Part shown: one piece after another, positions 14,901 to 18,620 of the stretch
How the letters are laid out: every line of letters starts with the position of its first letter
Position numbering within the stretch: position 1 is the first letter of the stretch
Assembly (NCBI GenBank): GCA_036505615.1
Contig: DASXTB010000062.1
Coordinates: 1-18,620, forward strand
Direction of reading: 5' to 3'
From: DASXTB01 sp036505615
GTDB taxonomy: Bacteria; Acidobacteriota; UBA6911; JACQSX01
DNA: 18,620 nt
Position numbers and translations under genes: made by a program
Notes under the pieces: model-generated
The model's input: the letters and a program-made list of their open reading frames with translations, nothing else
Database searches by the model: none
Told to the model about the DNA's origin: nothing

Positions 14901-15142
14901 TTCCCGACGCCATCATTCTTGACCTGATGATGCCCGATGTGACCGGCTTCGACGTAGTCCAGCAATTGCGAAAACATCCCAGCACCAGGGACATTCCCAT
15001 TGTGATTTTCACCGCCAAAGAAGTCACTTCAGAAGATCGCCGCCAATTGAACAGTCACATACAGGCAATCACGTCAAAATCGAGCAAGGACGATTTGCTT
15101 GGGCAGCTTGAAACGCTGGTAAGGGCACGCCGTAAGACATAG
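11996..15142 (+). CDS. CHASE3-PAS-PAS hybrid histidine kinase with two receivers
   Basis: 1048 residues. A membrane segment lies at about 10-28. A CHASE3-like extracytoplasmic sensor (about 35-178) contains LSLTRHAETGERGFLVTGEERYL split over its helices. A second membrane segment lies at about 183-204. PAS 1 spans about 226-345 and PAS 2 about 355-480. HisKA follows with His509 (FLANMSHELRTPLN). HATPase_c follows with NLLSNAIKF, DSGIGI (Asp702), and KGTGLGLAL. Receiver 1 is about 802-915 (Asp854 in ITLDILLP, LVKPV). Receiver 2 is about 924-1043 (Asp976 in IILDLMMPD; the Lys is in ITSKSS, without the usual following Pro). It is an inner-membrane sensor that should relay phosphate through its own receivers. 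Oddity: a repeat insert in frame inside HATPase_c makes the N-box Asn to G1 Asp distance 75 residues, against 32 and 29 in the two other long-form kinases here. The next gene starts nine bases after the stop. Confidence 0.94.
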   Translation: MKLPIGQKINVGFAVALLILIVIGSASYYNATRLVKTADDIVHTHRVLEELERLLSLTRHAETGERGFLVTGEERYLERYHAAVKSVDQEFKDLRNLTADDPRQQGKLHALEPLITARFALSKKAIELERDQGPEAARQLVRASEGRKITDEIRKLIDQMRNEENQLLQQRNEKEKATAQKTIYAIVFGSLLAFVVVGLASFIIHRDIAHRRQAERALEEERTLVVTLMDTLPDSIYFKDRNSRFIRINRALAGRLGLTHPEEALGKTDLDFFTEDHAQPAYADEQKVVRSGQPLLNKEEKETFPDGREAWVSTTKMPLQDNNGQIIGTFGVSRDITERKRAEQEKARLMEELEIKRRHLAAIVEEMPAGVIIAEAPSGRIVLGNRRVEEILGHPVLLSDRVESYRQYQGFHADGQPYDPADYPLARSILHGEVVKNEEIEYRRADGPWIVLSVSSAPIRDAEGNIATAVVTFSDITARKRAETALRQAKEAADAANLAKSQFLANMSHELRTPLNAIIGFSELLEDQTFGGLNEKQKKYANNILISGRHLLQLINDILDLAKVEAGRMELDLSQFDVAVALGDAQTIVKTLAAKKRIEVTVQEDSELPLITADQPKFKQIMYNLLSNAIKFTPEGGKVKVTASLVGGSQVAGQQVADQPVTAQPVAGHQVAGQQVSGQQVTQHPTPDTRDPIPVVQISVIDSGIGIAAQDQERIFGEFEQVDSAYVRQQKGTGLGLALTRKLVELHGGRIWVESEGEGKGSTFSFVIPARAQEREGAETAGPVSDKPLVTGKIAAPEVGDSRPLVLVVEDDRQARELLSQYLSQAGYAVAYAYDGEHAIEMARKLRPSAITLDILLPKKDGWEALAELKSLPETKDVPVVIVSITDDGQLGFSLGAAAFLVKPVNKEQLIEILRKTMDAAGKEMRTVLVVDDEPKVIDLLTDMLTTQGFTVLQAYGGRQGIDLAMEKLPDAIILDLMMPDVTGFDVVQQLRKHPSTRDIPIVIFTAKEVTSEDRRQLNSHIQAITSKSSKDDLLGQLETLVRARRKT
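13943..14076 (+). repeat. In-frame minisatellite inside HATPase_c (15-nt units)
   Basis: Seven 15-nt units (GTCGCAGGTCAACAG-like, 13943-14047) encode QVAGQ, QVADQ, PVTAQ, PVAGH, QVAGQ, QVSGQ, QVTQH. They are followed by units of the CACCCGAC family (about 14045-14076) encoding PTPDTRDP. The 15-nt period keeps frame. The insert lies between the N box and G1 box, a position where loop length varies among kinases, so the protein may tolerate it. Confidence 0.9.
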
Positions 15143-15150
15143 GGGATAGG

Positions 15151-15558
15151 ATGCAAAACGCGGAGAAATGGCAGATGGAAGGCGAAAAGATACTGATCGT
15201 AGAAGACAATCCGCTCAACATGCAACTGGCGATGTACGTTTTGGAGGCGGCAGGCTACGTCGTTTTGCAAGCCGAAGACGCGGAAAAGGGAATCGCATTG
15301 GCCAGAGCCGAGAGACCTGCGGTCATCCTGATGGATGAGAGTTTGCCCGGCATGGATGGCTTGTCTGCCACCAAGGTCCTAAAACAAGACCCCTCAATGA
15401 AGGACATTCGCATAGTCATGCTGACCGCCCATGCGATGAAGGGCGACGAGGAAAAAGCGCTGTCGGCTGGCTGTGACGGTTACCTGACCAAGCCAATTGA
15501 CACCAGAAAATTTGCGCAGCAGGTAGCTCAATTCGTTAAGTCGAGTCGAGACACATGA
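15151..15558 (+). CDS. Single-domain response regulator (DivK/CheY-like)
   Basis: 135 residues from ATG 15151. AGGGGA overlapping the previous stop could serve as ribosome-binding site. An in-frame ATG at 15175 (MEGEKILIVEDN) with GGAG about nine bases upstream is an equally good start and would give 127 residues. It is a single receiver: acidic E18/D19, phospho-acceptor D62 (AVILMDESLPGMDG), switch Thr in MLTAHAM, and conserved Lys in YLTKPID. There is no output domain. Such proteins act by binding kinases or effectors, or shuttle phosphate within a relay. Its placement between the hybrid kinase (nine bases upstream) and a receiver-kinase (four-base overlap downstream) suggests that it links the two. 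Confidence 0.95.
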   Translation: MQNAEKWQMEGEKILIVEDNPLNMQLAMYVLEAAGYVVLQAEDAEKGIALARAERPAVILMDESLPGMDGLSATKVLKQDPSMKDIRIVMLTAHAMKGDEEKALSAGCDGYLTKPIDTRKFAQQVAQFVKSSRDT

Positions 15559-16655
15559 ACTTGATATCAAAGCGTATTCTCGTTGTAGATGACGAGGAGC
15601 AGAACCGCCTCCTTCTGCGAGACCTGCTCGAAGTGCAGGGGTATGAGGTAAGCGAAGCGGAAGACGGCGAACAAGCATTGCAAAAAACCGCGGAAGTTCA
15701 GCCTGACCTCGTTCTTCTGGACTTGATGATGCCGAAACTGGATGGTTTTGAAGTATGTCGCCGGCTAAAGCGAAATCCAGAAACCGCACCCATCCCTATA
15801 CTTTTAGTAACCTCGCTCAATGAGCGCAACGTTCGTCTCACCGGGATTGAAGCCGGAGCCAATGATTTTCTCAACAAGCCCATTGATGCCCAAGATTTGG
15901 TCCTTCGGGTTCGTAATGCTATCTACGCGAAGACCCTGTTTGACGAGTTGCAGGAAAATTATGATCGACTGCAGGAGTTGGAGGCTTTACGGGACAATCT
16001 GACCCACATGATTGTCCACGATATGAGAACACCCCTGATGGCGATCAATGGATATCTGCAGCTCCTCAAAATGACAGCCGGCCAAAAACTGGAAGGAGAG
16101 GAAAAAGGTTATGTTGACGAGGCTCTCAGCGGAACTTCAGCGCTTGTAGAGATGGTCAGTTCGCTTTTGGACGTGAGCCGGCTGGAAGCCGGCGCGATGC
16201 CGCTGAACTTGATCCCGAGCGACCTCGGCACTTTGGCAACCGAAGCTATCGCCACTCTGGGCACGCTGGTACGGACGCGCCAGGTTCATGTTGAAGTGCC
16301 TCCGGAGCCGCTTTTGGTTCGCTGTGACGCAGAAATCATTCGCCGCGTGATCGTAAATTTGATCGCAAATGCCGTCAAATTTACACCGCCGGATGGCCAG
16401 GTGCAGGTTACGGTGAAAAAGGACGATGCGAAAGCGAAGGTTGCCGTGGCAGACACCGGACCCGGCATCCCGCCGGAGTATCGAGAGAAAATCTTCGAGA
16501 AGTTCGGCCAAGTTGAAACGCAACAGAAAGGGAAGTATTCGACCGGCTTAGGATTGACCTTTTGCAAATTGGCCGCCAAGGCCCACGGCGGCAAGATCGG
16601 TGTGAATAGCGAAGTCGGCAAGGGGAGCACGTTCTGGTTTACCTTGCCTCTCTAA
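15555..16655 (+). CDS. Receiver-first sensor kinase (REC-HisKA-HATPase_c)
   Basis: 366 residues; ATG 15555 overlaps the preceding stop by four bases (ATGA), so translation is coupled. The N-terminal receiver (about 6-125) has D12/D13, phospho-acceptor D56 (LVLLDLMMPKLDG), a switch Thr in LLVTSLN, and Lys in FLNKPID. A coiled linker (about 128-150, LFDELQENYDRLQELEALRD) leads to HisKA with His155 (MIVHDMRTPLMAI) and HATPase_c with NLIANAVKF, ADTGPGI, and YSTGLGLTF. No sensor or membrane segment is present. Its input is therefore phosphorylation of its own receiver by another kinase, most simply the hybrid kinase two genes upstream, making it a second-tier kinase. No HPt or DNA-binding partner for its output is encoded in the window. 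Confidence 0.95.
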   Translation: MNLISKRILVVDDEEQNRLLLRDLLEVQGYEVSEAEDGEQALQKTAEVQPDLVLLDLMMPKLDGFEVCRRLKRNPETAPIPILLVTSLNERNVRLTGIEAGANDFLNKPIDAQDLVLRVRNAIYAKTLFDELQENYDRLQELEALRDNLTHMIVHDMRTPLMAINGYLQLLKMTAGQKLEGEEKGYVDEALSGTSALVEMVSSLLDVSRLEAGAMPLNLIPSDLGTLATEAIATLGTLVRTRQVHVEVPPEPLLVRCDAEIIRRVIVNLIANAVKFTPPDGQVQVTVKKDDAKAKVAVADTGPGIPPEYREKIFEKFGQVETQQKGKYSTGLGLTFCKLAAKAHGGKIGVNSEVGKGSTFWFTLPL

Positions 16656-16701
16656 GCAGAATGCGCCGATTCCAAGACTACGGTTGCGCAGCGGCTGCTC
16701 G

Positions 16702-18279
16702 CTATGATTCCGGCTCTCGGTATGCGGCGACACGCAGTGCGCCCAAGGTTTCCGCAAAGGTCTTTTCAATCCGGGCGGTTTCCTCATCTGTCAATTGCGA
16801 AAAATCTCCGGCGCGCCTGCGTTTCGAAAGCCTCCCCTGATTTTGCTGCAAAAAGCGCCACAGCAAGTCTAGCTTTCGACTGGGCATATCAACCAATCCC
16901 TGCACCCGCTCGACAAACTTGTCGTAAGCCTCCAGATACTTCACCTCGTCCGGCAGATCGCGCTTGACAGTTTCCGCGACGCACTCGTAAAGGAAATCCG
17001 CATGCCGGGTGGCGTCAAAATAGCGGTAATAATCCGCTGTTTCGTTGAGCACCTCGACGTTGCCATCCGGCGTCGGCCGCCAATCGATGAAATTCAGCAG
17101 TGGTCGTGCATACGACTCCAGTACGCGACGGTACACGTTGATCCGGCGCAGGATCACCGCGCTGATCGGAAACACAACACCCGGGGGATTGAATCCACCA
17201 CTTGCGAGGACATGGTGGATCAACCACCGATGCACCCGGCCATTCCCGTCTTCAAACGGGTGAATGTAAACAAAGCCGAACGCGAGACTGGCTGCCGCTA
17301 TCACCGGATCTAGACTGCCCTCCAACGCCAGTCGATCAAAGGCGACCAAGCCCTCAATCAAGTTGGGCAAGTCCTCGGGACGTGCGCTGATGTGTTCGGG
17401 AATGGGCTCGCCAGTTCTGCGGTCATAATCCCCCACAAAACCGCCTTGCTCTCGCAGTCCCAAGTGCACAAACCGGGCATCCCCGATCACAATCCGCTGC
17501 AGGCGCTCCAATTCCCCGGCACTGAGTTGGACCTGTCCCGCTTCGGCGATTGCCTGTCCCCAGCGCGCGATTCGTTGCGCCGGCGGCTGCTCCCCTTCGA
17601 TCTGAAACGAAGACTTGCTATCGCTAAGCAGCAAGAACGCCGCCGCGCGCGCCAGGATGTCAGGATGCGTACGGCCGGAAATCTCGCGGGCGCGCCGGTC
17701 AAGCTCTGCCCCTCGGTATTCCTCCAATCGTCGAGTTCGGCGAACCAGCGGACAAAAGTGTGCTGTGCCGGGCAGGTTGTTGACGACCTTGTGCCGCGAA
17801 ACAATTGGTCCGTCCGAAAGCGCAAATTGCAACTCCGGATCAACAACAGGGACTGCCCTGACCTTCCCCAAGTCTCGAACTTGAAGTTCACGGCCGATGA
17901 GCCATTCGTACAAAAACCACAGGCGTCGTGCATAGGCGCCGGTCGGCGTTTCTGCGACGACGTGCGCTATCTCCTCCGGTCTGACCGTCTTGAACAGCGC
18001 GGCAAGAATTCCCAGCTCAACTCCTTCCCACTTGAGCGCGAAGGTGAGGTGGCCTGCGAGGGTGTTAGCCGGCTGATGGCGCGGCGTCAGGATCTGCCAC
18101 TCATCCGTCGAGGCTTTGACGTGATGGTGCGCGATCATTGTCAAACGGCTGGGCAGCGGCACAGCCAGTTGGTATTTCTCAACGAGTGCAGCATAGCCCG
18201 CTGGACGGCCGGAGGGTCTGGGGTGTCCATGAAAATCATTCACTCGCCGTGATTTTTTTTCACTATTTGCCGTATTCAT
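16702..18279 (-). CDS. Fic-domain AMP-transferase with N-terminal inhibitory motif
   Basis: 525 residues on the minus strand, convergent with the kinase operon (46 bp apart). The catalytic motif is complete: HPFEDGNGR at 340-348 with R351. Fic enzymes with this motif move AMP from ATP onto Ser/Thr/Tyr of target proteins. Upstream, SFQIEG at 224-229 fits the (S/T)xxxE(G/N) inhibitory helix of class II Fic proteins, in which the Glu (here E228) blocks the ATP site, so the enzyme is probably self-inhibited. Residues 1-170 form an unassigned N-terminal region. Residues 400-525 contain a Fic C-terminal helical extension, with a basic stretch (LSKRRRAGDFSQLTDEE) that may be a winged-helix-like DNA contact. 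The start at 18279 has AAGGGTG-like sequence 11 bases upstream. A GTG at 18243 (Val13) is an alternative. Both lie within an array of dyad sites, suggesting tight control. Confidence 0.92.
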   Translation of the reverse strand: MNTANSEKKSRRVNDFHGHPRPSGRPAGYAALVEKYQLAVPLPSRLTMIAHHHVKASTDEWQILTPRHQPANTLAGHLTFALKWEGVELGILAALFKTVRPEEIAHVVAETPTGAYARRLWFLYEWLIGRELQVRDLGKVRAVPVVDPELQFALSDGPIVSRHKVVNNLPGTAHFCPLVRRTRRLEEYRGAELDRRAREISGRTHPDILARAAAFLLLSDSKSSFQIEGEQPPAQRIARWGQAIAEAGQVQLSAGELERLQRIVIGDARFVHLGLREQGGFVGDYDRRTGEPIPEHISARPEDLPNLIEGLVAFDRLALEGSLDPVIAAASLAFGFVYIHPFEDGNGRVHRWLIHHVLASGGFNPPGVVFPISAVILRRINVYRRVLESYARPLLNFIDWRPTPDGNVEVLNETADYYRYFDATRHADFLYECVAETVKRDLPDEVKYLEAYDKFVERVQGLVDMPSRKLDLLWRFLQQNQGRLSKRRRAGDFSQLTDEETARIEKTFAETLGALRVAAYREPES

Positions 18280-18474
18280 GAATTACTTTCACCCTTGCTG
18301 CGGGGCGCACGTCCGGCTGGAGATGTGAAATTCTTTAACCTTCTATTGAAATTATTGAAATTCTATCACCTGCTATGAAATTCTATCACTAGAACGGTTG
18401 TTTCGTGAAAAACATTCACCAATTCGGCCCGCGCTCTCCCGCTGGGCGGGGTCGCGGTACTGATTTTTTCTCAC
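18229..18474. promoter_or_regulatory. Array of eight 15-bp dyad sites (NTGA-N7-TCAC) over and upstream of fic start
   Basis: The sites are: 18229-18243 ATGAAAATCATTCAC; 18249-18263 GTGATTTTTTTTCAC; 18278-18292 ATGAATTACTTTCAC; 18325-18339 GTGAAATTCTTTAAC; 18355-18369 TTGAAATTCTATCAC; 18375-18389 ATGAAATTCTATCAC; 18405-18419 GTGAAAAACATTCAC; 18460-18474 CTGATTTTTTCTCAC. TGA at positions 2-4, T12 and AC at 14-15 are invariant; C13 is present in seven of eight. Start-to-start distances are 20, 29, 47, 30, 20, 30 and 55 bp, so several are near whole helical turns. The pattern suggests cooperative binding of a dimeric regulator, unidentified here. Two sites lie in the first codons of the Fic gene and one covers its start codon. 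Confidence 0.65.
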
Positions 18475-18620
18475 GCTCCAAGGCTGGTTGAGGCCAACTT
18501 CTTCGGAGCACTCTGTCCTTGCGGGACGGAATTGGACCGGTGTAGTAGGTCGCAAAAATTTGTGAATAATCTGGCATTGGTGGCACTTATGTCAGACACT
18601 GGAACTATCTGGTTGCTGGA
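18475..18620. other. Right edge, no supported gene; possible divergent start at the end
   Basis: No protein family is recognisable. A half-site GTGAA occurs at 18562-18566. An ATG at 18589 preceded by GGTGG opens a plus-strand frame (MSDTGTIWLL) that runs to the window edge. Ten codons are too few to call a gene, but if it is one, the dyad array lies in a divergent promoter region. Confidence 0.3.

Noticed and set aside
17392..18252. 286-residue plus-strand frame opposite the Fic gene
   Set aside because: Antisense to conserved Fic motifs and without any recognisable domain.

Overview
The window is about 18.6 kb of moderately GC-rich DNA from an uncultured-type, Gram-negative, probably soil bacterium. 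The best guess is Acidobacteriota, with Verrucomicrobiota as an alternative. This rests on the gene mix (DUF1680/GH127 hydrolase, PAS-rich kinases, an S23-type four-helix-bundle gene) and on the abundance of short palindromic and degenerate tandem repeats. No rRNA, tRNA, IS element or CRISPR was found, so the assignment is an inference.

Layout. (1) 2-1279: 3' part of a GH127-like glycoside hydrolase. (2) 1280-1822: a cluster of REP-like palindromes bounded by a 46-bp imperfect inverted repeat. (3) 1823-2083, minus strand: a small MqsA/YgiT-like zinc-finger protein. (4) 2603-4757: an overlapping pair, a PAS-PAS-HisKA_3 kinase and a NarL/LuxR-type response regulator. (5) 5276-10209: a giant soluble sensor kinase with 11 PAS domains followed by HisKA and HATPase_c. 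It is broken in this sequence by a 2-nt frameshift at a GGGG run (8833-8836). (6) 10210-11813: an inverted array of 8-nt units, a double-receiver protein whose tail is made of a G-rich repeat, a four-helix-bundle gene, and a fragment of a lost receiver domain. (7) 11996-16655: a CHASE3-PAS-PAS hybrid kinase with two receivers, a DivK-like single receiver, and a REC-HisKA-HATPase protein, closely spaced as an operon. (8) 16702-18279, minus strand: a class II-type Fic AMP-transferase, convergent with the operon. (9) 18229-18474: eight 15-bp dyad sites around and upstream of the Fic start.

The core of the window is a signalling island. It has four histidine kinases and seven intact receiver domains, but only one recognisable DNA-binding output, the NarL-type regulator. 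The genes from 5276 to 16655 look like a branched phosphorelay whose HPt and final effector are not in the window. Short degenerate repeats have repeatedly entered this island and in two places have become in-frame protein sequence.

The most interesting observations are: the PAS array, with an exact 372-nt period and a four-unit higher-order period that also exposes the frameshift; the eight-site, largely helically phased operator-like array over the Fic start; a seven-copy 15-nt minisatellite in frame inside a HATPase_c domain; and the four-helix-bundle gene apparently spliced into a receiver remnant.
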